Shown here: positions 1 to 7,529 of the stretch, piece by piece
Position numbering within the stretch: position 1 is the stretch's first letter
Layout: the number at the start of each line of letters is the position of its first letter
DNA from: CALAED01 sp036555725
Lineage (GTDB): Bacteria; Actinomycetota; Actinomycetes; Streptosporangiales; Streptosporangiaceae
Reading direction: 5' to 3'
NCBI GenBank assembly: GCA_036555725.1
Contig: DATBKU010000133.1
Coordinates: 18,752-82,751 of the forward strand
Length of the DNA: 64,000 nucleotides
The notes under the pieces: generated by a model
What the model saw: only the letters and a program-made list of their open reading frames with translations
Database searches by the model: none
Told to the model about the DNA's origin: nothing
Made by a program: the position numbers and the translations under genes

Positions 1-1144
1 ACCAGGTGGCGAAGCGCTGTAGCGCGGCTTCCTGGACGAGGGGGTCGTCCGCGTCGGCCGCGCGCTGACGTGCGTACTCGCGCAGCAGCTCATGGAGTCG
101 ATAGCGGTCGTGCCGGACGGCCTGGAGAAGGTTGGCCTCCTCGAGCCGCCGGAGCAGTTGGCCGCCCGCCTCGGGCGTCACGGCCAGGAGCGCGCCGGTG
201 GCGTCAGAGGTGAAGGTCGGGCCGTCGATGAGCCCGACCAAACGGAACGCCCGACGCAACTCGTCACTGAGCCCGCGGTAGGAGAGGCCGAAGGTGGCGC
301 CGACAGCACCAGCGAGGTCTTCGCCGATAGCGAGTCGCGACAACCGGTCGCCGTGCGACAGGGCTCGCACGGTGTCGGCTACGGATTGCTGTGGACGGAT
401 GGCGAGGTTGGCCGCGGCGATGCGCAGGGCGAGCGGCAGCCTGGCGCACAGCTGGATCAACTCCTTGGCCGCCTCGGGTTCTGCCTCGGTCCGCTCCCGT
501 CCCGCGACGGCGCGTACGAGATCGAGCGCCTCCGTTGCGGGCAGGACGTCCAACGGCACCGTGCGCGCACCGGCGCGTGCAACCAGTCCGCCCAGGTCGG
601 TGCGACTGGTGACCACGACGAGACAGGAAGAGTTGCCCGGGATCAGCGGTTGCACCTGTCGAGAACTCGCGGCGTCGTCCAGCACAACGAGCATCTCGCG
701 GACGGCCAGCTGGGTTCGGTAGAGCGCCGCGGCCTCGTCGGGGTCGGCCGGGATCCTGGGGCCCGGCACGCCGAGAGCCCGCAACGCCTGGCCGAGTGCC
801 TCCACTGGGGACAGGGCCGCCCGCTCGGAGTAGCCGCGGAGATCAATGAACAAGTGGCCATCCTGAAACCGCCCCGCCATCCGATGCGACCAATGCACAG
901 CCAGCGCCGTCTTGCCCACGCCAGGCATGCCGGTGATGGTCACGATCATGGACGAGGAGTCCGATTTTCGGACGTCGACAAGAGCGTCGAGCTTGGCGAT
1001 GGCATCGCGTCGCCCGGTGAAATCGGGCACATCCAAGGGCAGTTGCCGGGGTGGTTCAGCAAGAGGGGGTGCCGCCAATTGGACGATCTTGTTTCCGGCA
1101 ACGGCGTCTCCGGCGAATTCGGCATCGCCCATAAAGGTCGTCAT
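1..1144 (-). CDS. NB-ARC (STAND-type) ATPase, 3' end beyond the window
   Basis: About 381 codons are present; the gene runs off the left edge. The ATG at 1144 has GGAGGGG six bases upstream and is the first start after an in-frame stop. A P-loop (GMPGVGKT, residues 72-79) follows a short lead, then RGY and LVVVTSR stretches typical of the NB-ARC domain of AfsR/SARP-type regulators, and an LHELLREYAR segment near the edge. Unlike AfsR there is no N-terminal OmpR-like/BTAD DNA-binding part: only about 65 residues precede the P-loop. It is therefore probably an NB-ARC plus TPR signalling ATPase without its own DNA-binding domain; the unseen C-terminus would settle this. It is divergent from the DUF1445 gene. 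Confidence 0.75.
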   Translation of the reverse strand, partial: MTTFMGDAEFAGDAVAGNKIVQLAAPPLAEPPRQLPLDVPDFTGRRDAIAKLDALVDVRKSDSSSMIVTITGMPGVGKTALAVHWSHRMAGRFQDGHLFIDLRGYSERAALSPVEALGQALRALGVPGPRIPADPDEAAALYRTQLAVREMLVVLDDAASSRQVQPLIPGNSSCLVVVTSRTDLGGLVARAGARTVPLDVLPATEALDLVRAVAGRERTEAEPEAAKELIQLCARLPLALRIAAANLAIRPQQSVADTVRALSHGDRLSRLAIGEDLAGAVGATFGLSYRGLSDELRRAFRLVGLIDGPTFTSDATGALLAVTPEAGGQLLRRLEEANLLQAVRHDRYRLHELLREYARQRAADADDPLVQEAALQRFATW

Positions 1145-1219
1145 GCCAGCCCCTCCAGCAGGGCAGACTTGTCCCGCTTCGGGAGCTTAATCCCGACGTT
1201 CGCCTATGACCATGGCGCA

Positions 1220-1233
1220 TGACACAAGTGTCA
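1220..1233. promoter_or_regulatory. Inverted repeat TGACAC-AA-GTGTCA
   Basis: Perfect 6-bp arms with a 2-bp centre, lying between the divergent NB-ARC and DUF1445 genes, about 50 bp upstream of the latter. This is a possible operator; the binding protein is unknown. Confidence 0.4.
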
Positions 1234-1282
1234 AGATTGGCCTGAATCGACCTCTTCATTGAAATATGGGAAGAATCAAGTG

Positions 1283-2098
1283 GTGAGTACTTCCGATAAC
1301 TCGGCGCTCGCGCCGGCAGAGGCGCGGGGACGGTTTCGCGGCGGGGAGCGGACGGCGACGACGAGTGGGTGGTGCGGTGGGTTTGCGCAGGCGAACCTGC
1401 TGGCGGTGCCGCGGGACATGGCCTTCGACGCCCTGCTCTTCGCCCGGCGCAACCCGCGGCCGTGTCCGCTGCTGGACGTGACGGATCCGGGCGACCCGGT
1501 GCCGCGAGAGGTGGCGCCGGGCGCCGACCTGCGCACGGATCTGCCCGGTTATCGGGTGTACGAGAACGGTGTGCTGACGGAAGAGGTGGGCGACGCGACG
1601 CCCTTCTGGCGGGACGACCTGGTCGCCTTTCTGTTCGGGTGCAGCTTCACGTTCGAGAGTGCGCTGATGCAGGCCGGGGTTCCGGTAAGGCACATCGAGC
1701 AGAGGCGGAATGTACCGATGTACGTGACGTCGCGGCAGTGCAGGCCGGCCGGACGGCTCGAAGGGCCGCTCGTCGTGTCGATGCGGCCGATCCCTAGCGC
1801 CCTCGTCGAGACCGCCGTCGGGGTGACGGCGCGCTATCCCACAATGCACGGTGCCCCCGTACATTCGGGCGACCCGGATGTCCTCGGGATCAAGGACCTC
1901 GATGTCCCTGACTTCGGGGACGCCGTCGACATCGCGCCCGGCGACAAGCCGGTGTTCTGGGCCTGCGGCGTGACCCCGCAGGCCGTCGTGATGGCGAGCC
2001 GGCCGCCGTACGCGATCACTCACGCGCCCGGGCAAATGTTCATCACCGATCGAACGGACGAGAGCTTTCAGGTAATTGGACTCGATAACTCGTCCTGA
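1283..2098 (+). CDS. DUF1445 / D-glutamate cyclase-like putative hydro-lyase
   Basis: 271 residues, a normal length for the DUF1445 (YcsI-like) family, members of which are annotated as hydro-lyases or related to D-glutamate cyclase. Family signatures are clear: GGFAQANLLAVP near the N-terminus, FLFGCSFTFE mid-protein, RHIEQRRNVPMYVT, VVSMRPIP, and PVFWACGVTPQ then ITHAPG near the C-terminus. The in-frame starts are TTG 1259, GTG 1280 and GTG 1283; GGGAAG at 1268-1273 favours one of the GTGs. The physiological substrate cannot be told from sequence. A small membrane-protein frame begins directly after its stop. Confidence 0.85.
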   Translation: MSTSDNSALAPAEARGRFRGGERTATTSGWCGGFAQANLLAVPRDMAFDALLFARRNPRPCPLLDVTDPGDPVPREVAPGADLRTDLPGYRVYENGVLTEEVGDATPFWRDDLVAFLFGCSFTFESALMQAGVPVRHIEQRRNVPMYVTSRQCRPAGRLEGPLVVSMRPIPSALVETAVGVTARYPTMHGAPVHSGDPDVLGIKDLDVPDFGDAVDIAPGDKPVFWACGVTPQAVVMASRPPYAITHAPGQMFITDRTDESFQVIGLDNSS

Positions 2099-2284
2099 TT
2101 GGCCCTGGTGTTCAAGAAAGCCGAGGCGGATGCTCCATATATGGGAACGCTGGTCGTCCTGGCGATCCTGGTGACGCTGGCCGTGCTCGGGGGCACCGGG
2201 TGGCTCGTCGCTGACAGCCGGGACGGCAAGGACTGGAAGCCGATGGACTGGCCGACCGGCCGCCGTAACGGCTCAGCCAAGTAG
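2099..2284 (+). CDS. Small single-span membrane protein (hypothetical)
   Basis: A 61-residue frame starting TTG immediately after the DUF1445 stop (GTG 2108 and ATG 2141 are later starts). One strongly hydrophobic stretch, about residues 15-38 (GTLVVLAILVTLAVLGG core), is followed by a charged tail with tryptophans. Codons are G/C-ending like the neighbours. There is no clear ribosome binding site, so translational coupling to the upstream gene is the likeliest route. It overlaps the 3' end of the broken gene on the other strand by 12 bp. No family is recognised; it could be spurious. Confidence 0.4.
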   Translation: MALVFKKAEADAPYMGTLVVLAILVTLAVLGGTGWLVADSRDGKDWKPMDWPTGRRNGSAK

Positions 2285-2837
2285 GCCGGCAAGGCGGGCC
2301 CGTTCCGAAGCGAGCGGGCCGGCGGGCACTTCGCTCCACAGGGTGAGATCGAGGTCGCCGTTCTTGGGCTCCCAGACGCCTACTACGCGGCCGCCGTACA
2401 GCACGACCGGAGAGATCCACCCCGCCGCGCGGCTGACCTTCGCGCGGTGCTCCGCCGGGATGAGATACGTGGCGTCGGTGCCGGCGCCCAGGACGTACTG
2501 GTCGAAGCCGCCCAGCAGCCGTACGGCCGCGCATGGCCCACGTCTTCATCAGGACGCGGTCATGCCACACCGCGACAGCCAGCTCGGCGGCCGACATCAC
2601 CTGCGCCTGGACGCCGGCGAGCCGCCGCACCACGTCGACCTCGCCAGCCACGTCGACCTCGCCGGCCACGTCGACCTCGCCAGCCACGCCGACTGCCCCG
2701 GCGGCGTCAACCGCATCGGCCGGGTCAACCGCATCGGCCGCGCCGACGGTGCCGACGGTGCCGGGCGCGCCGATGGGGTCGAGCAGCTGGCGTCGCATGC
2801 GCCAGGCCAGCACCTGCTCCCAGCCCAGAGTCTCCAT
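2273..2837 (-). pseudogene. Winged-helix AlkZ/YcaQ-like DNA-binding protein, internal deletion and frameshift
   Basis: The N-terminal part (ATG 2837; GWEQVLAWRMRRQLLDP, then VVRRLAGVQAQVMSAAELAVA and KTWAMRG) is the start of a winged-helix DNA-binding/AlkZ-like protein. Near 2520-2530 the reading frame jumps by one base, directly into the family's C-terminal end (LLGGFDQYVLGAGTD, later AGWISPVVLYGG), stopping at 2275-2273. Roughly half of a normal 350-400-residue protein is missing between the two parts, so this is a deletion remnant. The N-terminal part also carries an 18-bp tandem repeat. AlkZ-type proteins act as DNA glycosylases; this copy should be inactive. Confidence 0.75.
2631..2740. 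repeat. 18-bp tandem repeat in the broken AlkZ-like gene
   Basis: Unit CACGTCGACCTCGCCAGC with copies at 2631, 2649 and 2667, a diverged copy at 2685, then two copies of the related 18-mer GTCAACCGCATCGGCCGG at 2705 and 2723. On the minus strand the unit adds VAGEVD hexapeptides between residues LLDP and VVRRLAG, where related proteins have only a short linker. Confidence 0.8.
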
Positions 2838-2889
2838 GCGACCGATTACATCGCACCCCACCGACACTCAACGGCAGGCGTACGGATGA

Positions 2890-4320
2890 TCAGGCCGAGG
2901 TCTCCGAGCGGTCGCCTCCCCACAGGGTGTGGAAGGTGCCGTCGCGGTCGATGCGCCGGTACGTATGCGCGCCGAAGAAGTCACGCTGGCCCTGGGTCAG
3001 CGCCGCCGGGAGTCGTTCGGCCCGCAGCCCGTCGTAGTACGCCAGCGCGGTGGCAAATCCGGGCGTCGGTACGCCCTGCTGGACGGCCGTGGCAACCACT
3101 CGCCGCCACGGGTCCTGCGCGCCGCCGATCGCCTCGGCGAAATGGTCGTCGGTCAGCAGCGTCGGCAGGTTGGGGTCACGGTCGTACGCGGCGCGGATGC
3201 GGTCGAGGAACCGGGCCCGGATGATGCAGCCCCCGCGCCAGATGGTGGCCATCGCGCCGGAGTCGATGTTCCAGCCGTACTCGGCGCTGCCGGCGTGAAT
3301 CTGCCCGAAGCCCTGCGCGTACGCGATGATCTTCGAGGCGTACAGCGCGTGCTCGATGTCCTCGATCAGCCGGTCTCGATCGACGGTCGCGCCGCGCCCG
3401 GGACCCGGGAAGCCGCGCGCCGCCTGCCGCAGGTCGGCGTGCCCGGACAGTGAGCGCGCGAAGACCGCCTCGGCGATGCCGGACACCGGTACGCCCAGGT
3501 CGAGCGCGATCTGCACGGTCCACCGGCCGGTGCCCTTCTGCTCGGCCTGGTCGAGGACCACGTCGACGAATGGCCGCCCGGTCGCGGCGTCGGTGTGGGA
3601 GAGCACCTCGGCGGTGATCTCGATGAGGTACGACTCCAGCCGGCCCTCGTTCCAGCCGCGGAATACCTGGGCGATCTCGGCCGGCGACAGGCCGGCCGCG
3701 TGCCGCAGCAGGTCGTACGCCTCGGCGATGAGCTGCATATCGGCGTACTCGATGCCGTTGTGCACCATCTTGACGAAATGCCCCGCGCCGTCCGGACCGA
3801 CGTGGGTGCAGCATGGCGTGCCGTCGACCTTGGCGGCGATGTCCTCGAGCAGCGGGCCGAGTGCCTCGTACGACTCGTCCGAGCCGCCGGGCATGATGCT
3901 CGGGCCGTTCAGCGCGCCCTCCTCGCCGCCGGAGACGCCGGTGCCGACGAAGTGCAGCCGGCGCTCGCGCATTGCCGCGTCGCGGCGGCGGGTGTCGGCG
4001 AAGTGCGCGTTGCCGCCGTCGATGATCATGTCGCCGGGTTCGAGGAGCGGCGCGAACTCCTCGATCACCGCGTCTGTCGGGCCTCCCGCCTTGACCATCA
4101 CCAGCACCCGGCGGGGCCGTTCCAAGGAGGCGACGAATTCTTCGGGTGTCTCCGCGGGCACGAAGGTTCCCTCGTCGCCGAACTCGTCCATCAGGGTCTT
4201 CGTACGCGCCGGCGTGCGATTGTGGACGGCCACCGGGTGCCCATGCCTGGCCAGGTTGCGGGCGAGGTTGCGGCCCATCACCGCAAGTCCCGTGACACCG
4301 ATACGAGCCTGTTGAGTCAT
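2890..4320 (-). CDS. gnd: 6-phosphogluconate dehydrogenase, decarboxylating
   Basis: 476 residues, the length of the long-form enzyme of the oxidative pentose phosphate pathway (6-phosphogluconate + NADP to ribulose 5-phosphate + CO2 + NADPH). The Rossmann motif GLAVMG is at residues 11-16, IIDGGNAHF at about 99-107, the SGGEEGA substrate loop at about 130-136, and HFVKMVHNGIEY carries the catalytic lysine K184 and acid E191. The C-terminal helical domain ends in DFFGAHTYRR. ATG 4320 is preceded by AGAGGAGAAG. It sits alone between the broken AlkZ-like gene and the DoxX gene. Confidence 0.96.
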   Translation of the reverse strand: MTQQARIGVTGLAVMGRNLARNLARHGHPVAVHNRTPARTKTLMDEFGDEGTFVPAETPEEFVASLERPRRVLVMVKAGGPTDAVIEEFAPLLEPGDMIIDGGNAHFADTRRRDAAMRERRLHFVGTGVSGGEEGALNGPSIMPGGSDESYEALGPLLEDIAAKVDGTPCCTHVGPDGAGHFVKMVHNGIEYADMQLIAEAYDLLRHAAGLSPAEIAQVFRGWNEGRLESYLIEITAEVLSHTDAATGRPFVDVVLDQAEQKGTGRWTVQIALDLGVPVSGIAEAVFARSLSGHADLRQAARGFPGPGRGATVDRDRLIEDIEHALYASKIIAYAQGFGQIHAGSAEYGWNIDSGAMATIWRGGCIIRARFLDRIRAAYDRDPNLPTLLTDDHFAEAIGGAQDPWRRVVATAVQQGVPTPGFATALAYYDGLRAERLPAALTQGQRDFFGAHTYRRIDRDGTFHTLWGGDRSETSA

Positions 4321-4426
4321 GGGCCCATCTTCTCCTCTAAGAAGACCGGCCGCCCCGGAGGCTCCCGTAATCAAAGGTTATTGGCCCGCGCCGGCCCGCG
4401 ACGGTGATCACGGAGGCGTCGCCGAA

Positions 4427-5200
4427 TCAGTCGTCCGTCTTGTCCTTGTCGTCCTTGGCGGACTTGCCGCGCCTGGCGATCGGCTGGGTCTCGCTGCTGA
4501 TCGAGCCCTTGCCGCCCGGACGCCGCTTCTTCCGCCCGGCCACGAGGGTGTCGCCGGTCGTGCCTCGTACGATGTCGGACGCGAGACGCGGCGACGCGGC
4601 GGACTCGGGCACCGTAGGCCCGCCGGTGGTCGCGGGCATGGCCGGCTTCGGCGGGTCCTCTGGCGAGGCCGGGTGCGATTCCTCGGGGGCGGAGATCGCC
4701 GGGTGCCCCGACACCTCACCCGGGTCCGGGGCCAGCGAGGAGACCCAGTCGGGGTCGTTCTCGGCGTCGTCGGCGGACCGGCGGCCGAACACCCTGCTGT
4801 CGAGCGTGATCCGGCCCGCGCCGCCGACGGCGAACACCAGGCTGACCAGGCCGAGCACGAGCACCAACTCGAAGCCGTTCTTGGCGACGCCGTGCTCGTT
4901 GACGAGGAACAGGCCGTTGGGGCCGTTGACGAAGGCGAACGCACCGGCCATGTCGATGAACAGCAGCACGCCGGCGACCGGCAGCCCCAGGCCGAGGATC
5001 AGCGCGGCGCCGCCGAGCAGCTCGACGAACGTGGAGTACACGGCGGCCGCGGTCGGCAGCGGGACGTCCAGCGCGGCGAACTGGTCGCTGGTCGAGGTAA
5101 TGCCCACCTGGATCTTCTGCCAGCCATGGGCGATGAACACGGCGCCGACCGCGATTCGAGCGAGCAGCGCGACGATGTCGTACAGCGGCCGAGGGCGCAT
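4427..5200 (-). CDS. DoxX family membrane protein with charged C-terminal tail
   Basis: 257 residues. The first 130 form a typical four-helix DoxX domain (LLARIAVGAVFIAHGWQKI, VELLGGAALILGLGLPVAG, FIDMAGAFAFV, FELVLVLGLVSLVF). About 125 residues of Pro/Glu/Ser-rich and then Lys/Arg/Asp-rich sequence follow, ending KDDKDKTDD, predicted cytoplasmic and disordered. DoxX proteins are implicated in membrane redox and sulfur stress; no precise role can be read here. ATG 5200 has GGAAGGA upstream; the longer upstream frame is repeat-derived and rejected. A perfect 6-bp inverted repeat (CCACGG-N7-CCGTGG, 5239-5257) lies just upstream. Confidence 0.85.
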   Translation of the reverse strand: MRPRPLYDIVALLARIAVGAVFIAHGWQKIQVGITSTSDQFAALDVPLPTAAAVYSTFVELLGGAALILGLGLPVAGVLLFIDMAGAFAFVNGPNGLFLVNEHGVAKNGFELVLVLGLVSLVFAVGGAGRITLDSRVFGRRSADDAENDPDWVSSLAPDPGEVSGHPAISAPEESHPASPEDPPKPAMPATTGGPTVPESAASPRLASDIVRGTTGDTLVAGRKKRRPGGKGSISSETQPIARRGKSAKDDKDKTDD

Positions 5201-5578
5201 GGCCGTTAGTCCTTCCGTGCGGGCGGGGGTGCCCCGTCCCACGGATGATTCCCGTGGCAGGGGGAGCTGTCCACTCCGATCGTCCCGACGTTGCATGATG
5301 TTGACATCCTGATCGGTCTCGACGGCGGGGATCCAACACGCGACCCCTCTTGAGAAAGACGCCGAGGCGCCGTGTCCGGTTCGGTGTCCCCCCGAACGTC
5401 TCAGCGCGCCGCCGCGGCCCCTGTACGGCCGTGGCGCGCTCGCTTTGCCGGGCCGATCCCCACGGCGGCCGTACGGCTGTGGAGCACCGCAGGGCCGGGC
5501 TGCTTCCTGCGGCGGCCGCACGGCTGTGGAGCACCGCAGGTGTCTGGCGATCCCCGCGGCGGCCGTACGGCTGCGGGG
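5201..5578. other. 378-bp gene-free stretch with tandem repeats
   Basis: Lies between the kinase stop and the DoxX start, both on the minus strand. It holds the DoxX upstream region with the CCACGG inverted repeat near 5239-5257, then the 47-bp repeat array. I see no gene in it. Confidence 0.7.
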
Positions 5579-5585
5579 TCACTCC
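5464..5585. repeat. 47-bp direct repeats with a GCCGTACGGC core
   Basis: Copies start at 5464, 5511 and 5558, exactly 47 bp apart. The first 30 bp (GGCGGCCGTACGGCTGTGGA then GCACCGCAGG) are nearly identical in copies 1 and 2; the remaining 17 bp vary. The third copy is truncated and runs into the end of the kinase gene at 5579. A weaker copy may precede at about 5413. Confidence 0.8.
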
Positions 5586-7318
5586 CAGCAGAGGGTGAAG
5601 TTCCGGCTGTTCCGTTCGCCGGAGATCGTCATATAGCCGCAGCCCTGGTCGGGCGCGTCGGCGCTCTTGGTGATCGTCACGTCGGTACGGCCGTCGGCCG
5701 GCAGATAGCCGCTCGCGGGTGCGCTGATCGGGCCGCTCGTCGTCGCCGTCCAGTGCACGGGCCCGCCCTCGGTCCAGACATGCAGGGCGTAGGTCGGCAT
5801 GTCCTTGGAGATTGTGACGCCGCCCCGTTCGGTCCACAGGATGCCGGCCGTCACGGGCGGGGTCGGGCTGGTCGGCTTCTTGCTCGGTGGCCGGCCGGGG
5901 GGCCGCTCCGGCGGCCGCCTGGTGGTCGGCGCGGCATTCGCGACAGCGCTCGCCGTCGTCGACCGGGCCGGCGAGGTGGTCGCCGGGACGCTGGTGACGA
6001 CCGATCCGAGCGGGGCGCCGGGTGCTTCACCGCCCTCGCGGGTTCCGGCGGCGCCGCGGTCGCCGTTGGCGACGAGCCAGAAGGCACCGATGACGCAGCC
6101 CGCCGTGGCCAGGGCGGCCGCGGCGGCGATGCCCGCCCGGCGCACCGATCTCCCCGTGCCGACCGTACGGCTCGGCGCGCCGCCACCCGTTACATTCCCG
6201 GACGCCGCAGACCGGGCCGATGCGCGTCCGCCGGAGGCGGGCCGAGCGGAGGCGGGCTGAGCGGAGGCGGGCTGAGCGGAGACGGACCGAGCCGAGGTCG
6301 TCGCCGCTGCGGTCTCCGGCCCGGTCGAGGCGGCATGGCTCGACGCCGTCTGCTGCGCAAGCCGCGAGGCCGTGGCCGAGGCGGCCACCGAGTCCGCCGC
6401 CGAGGCCGTGGCCGAGGCAGCCACCGAGCCCGCCGCCGACTCGGGGCCCTCGGCCTCGGCCAGCATCACCAGGGCCTCGCCGGGCGCGTTCGCGGCGTGT
6501 GCGGCGTCGTGGCCGAGCAGCCGGAGCAGCAGTTCGCGCGCGTTCGGCCGGCGTACCGGCTCCTTGGCCAGGCAGTCGGCGGCCAGGTCGTGCAGCGGCC
6601 CGGACAGCCCGCCCAGCTGCGGATCCCCGGTGAGGATCCGCGACATCACCGCGGGAATCGAGTCCTGGCCGAACGGCGGGGAGCCCGTCGCGGCGTACAC
6701 CAGCGTCGCGGCGAAGGCGAAGACGTCCATCGCCGGATCGGCGTCGCGGCCGTTCAGCTGCTCCGGGGACATGTACGCGGGCGTGCCGACCGCGCGCCCG
6801 CCGCTCAACGTCGAGCTGACGTCCAGCGCCCGCGAGACCCCGAAGTCGATCACGCGGGGGCCGTCCGGCCCGAGCAGCACGTTGGCCGGCTTGAAGTCGC
6901 GATGCACGATCCCGGCCCGATGGATCGCCACCAGCGCGGTCGCCATCCCGATCGCCAGCCGCTCCAGCTGTGCGCCGCTGAGCGGGCCCTCGTCGATCAC
7001 CAGGCGGCGCAGCGATGGGCCGTCGACATACTCCGACACGACGTAGGGCCGGTCGTCGTCGAGACCGACGTCGACGATCTGCGCCGTACAGAACCGCGCG
7101 ACCTGCCGGGCGACCTGCGCCTCGCGCAGGAAGCGCGCACGCACATCGGCGTCCTCGGCCAGATCGGCGTGCAGCAGCTTGACGGCGCGCCGCTCTCCGG
7201 TGTCGCCGGCGTGGGCGAGAAAGACGATGCCCTGCGCCCCGACACCGATCCGTCCAATGATCTCGTAGCCGTTCAACCGGCTAGGGTCGCCCGTCCGCAG
7301 CGGACCTACCTCGGGCAT
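5579..7318 (-). CDS. Membrane-anchored serine/threonine protein kinase (PknB type)
   Basis: 579 residues. Cytoplasmic kinase domain: glycine loop GRIGVGAQG (about 22-30), lysine K47 in AVKLL, HRDFKPANV with catalytic D141, DFG at 158-160, and TPAYMSPEQ in place of APE. Residues 285-390 are an Ala/Ser/Pro linker with 36-bp and 15-bp DNA repeats. One membrane span lies at about 395-416, then a Pro/Thr-rich stalk and an extracellular domain of about 110 residues with a late cysteine pair (QGCGYM, FTLCWE) that I do not recognise; PASTA repeats are absent. ATG 7318 has GGGGAG upstream. The extracellular end suggests a sensor of unknown ligand. Confidence 0.92.
   Translation of the reverse strand: MPEVGPLRTGDPSRLNGYEIIGRIGVGAQGIVFLAHAGDTGERRAVKLLHADLAEDADVRARFLREAQVARQVARFCTAQIVDVGLDDDRPYVVSEYVDGPSLRRLVIDEGPLSGAQLERLAIGMATALVAIHRAGIVHRDFKPANVLLGPDGPRVIDFGVSRALDVSSTLSGGRAVGTPAYMSPEQLNGRDADPAMDVFAFAATLVYAATGSPPFGQDSIPAVMSRILTGDPQLGGLSGPLHDLAADCLAKEPVRRPNARELLLRLLGHDAAHAANAPGEALVMLAEAEGPESAAGSVAASATASAADSVAASATASRLAQQTASSHAASTGPETAAATTSARSVSAQPASAQPASARPASGGRASARSAASGNVTGGGAPSRTVGTGRSVRRAGIAAAAALATAGCVIGAFWLVANGDRGAAGTREGGEAPGAPLGSVVTSVPATTSPARSTTASAVANAAPTTRRPPERPPGRPPSKKPTSPTPPVTAGILWTERGGVTISKDMPTYALHVWTEGGPVHWTATTSGPISAPASGYLPADGRTDVTITKSADAPDQGCGYMTISGERNSRNFTLCWE
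6244..6288. repeat. 15-bp tandem repeat in kinase linker
   Basis: Three units (GAGCGGAGGCGGGCT at 6244 and 6259, diverged at 6274), in frame with the kinase gene and encoding the repeated QPASA pentapeptide of its juxtamembrane linker. Confidence 0.75.
6366..6437. repeat. 36-bp direct repeat in kinase linker
   Basis: Two near-identical 36-bp copies (6366-6401 and 6402-6437, beginning GAGGCCGTGGCCGAGGC), in frame, giving two copies of a 12-residue SVAASATAS-type Ala/Ser unit. Confidence 0.8.
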
Positions 7319-7529
7319 GACCAACTCCCCGTACCAATCCCGTCCGAAGCCACGGCGCGAATCGAGGACCGACCCCCTTGGTCAACGTGGCCGACGCACC
7401 GAATGGTGGCCCCATCACATCAGATCCGCGGTGATCCGGTCGAGTCGGAAACGTCACATTCCGTATAGCGGGACTGACGGGCGTGGCCCACCACGCCGGG
7501 CGGCGCGGACGCTGCCATCATGGGGTGTC

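Noticed and set aside
92..1222. Long plus-strand frame of 376 codons at the left edge
   Set aside because: It is antisense to the NB-ARC gene, whose P-loop and conserved motifs are unmistakable; the plus-strand translation has no recognisable motif.
2890..4374. Longer 6-phosphogluconate dehydrogenase with 18 extra residues
   Set aside because: AGAGGAGAAG lies just in front of ATG 4320 and the family begins there.
5464..5585. CRISPR-like array
   Set aside because: Only three copies, the repeat is part of a GC-rich palindromic family, the last copy enters a gene, and no cas genes are present.
5372..7468. 698-codon plus-strand frame across the kinase gene
   Set aside because: Arg/Gly-rich shadow of the high-GC kinase gene, with no family features; the kinase has HRD and DFG motifs on the minus strand.
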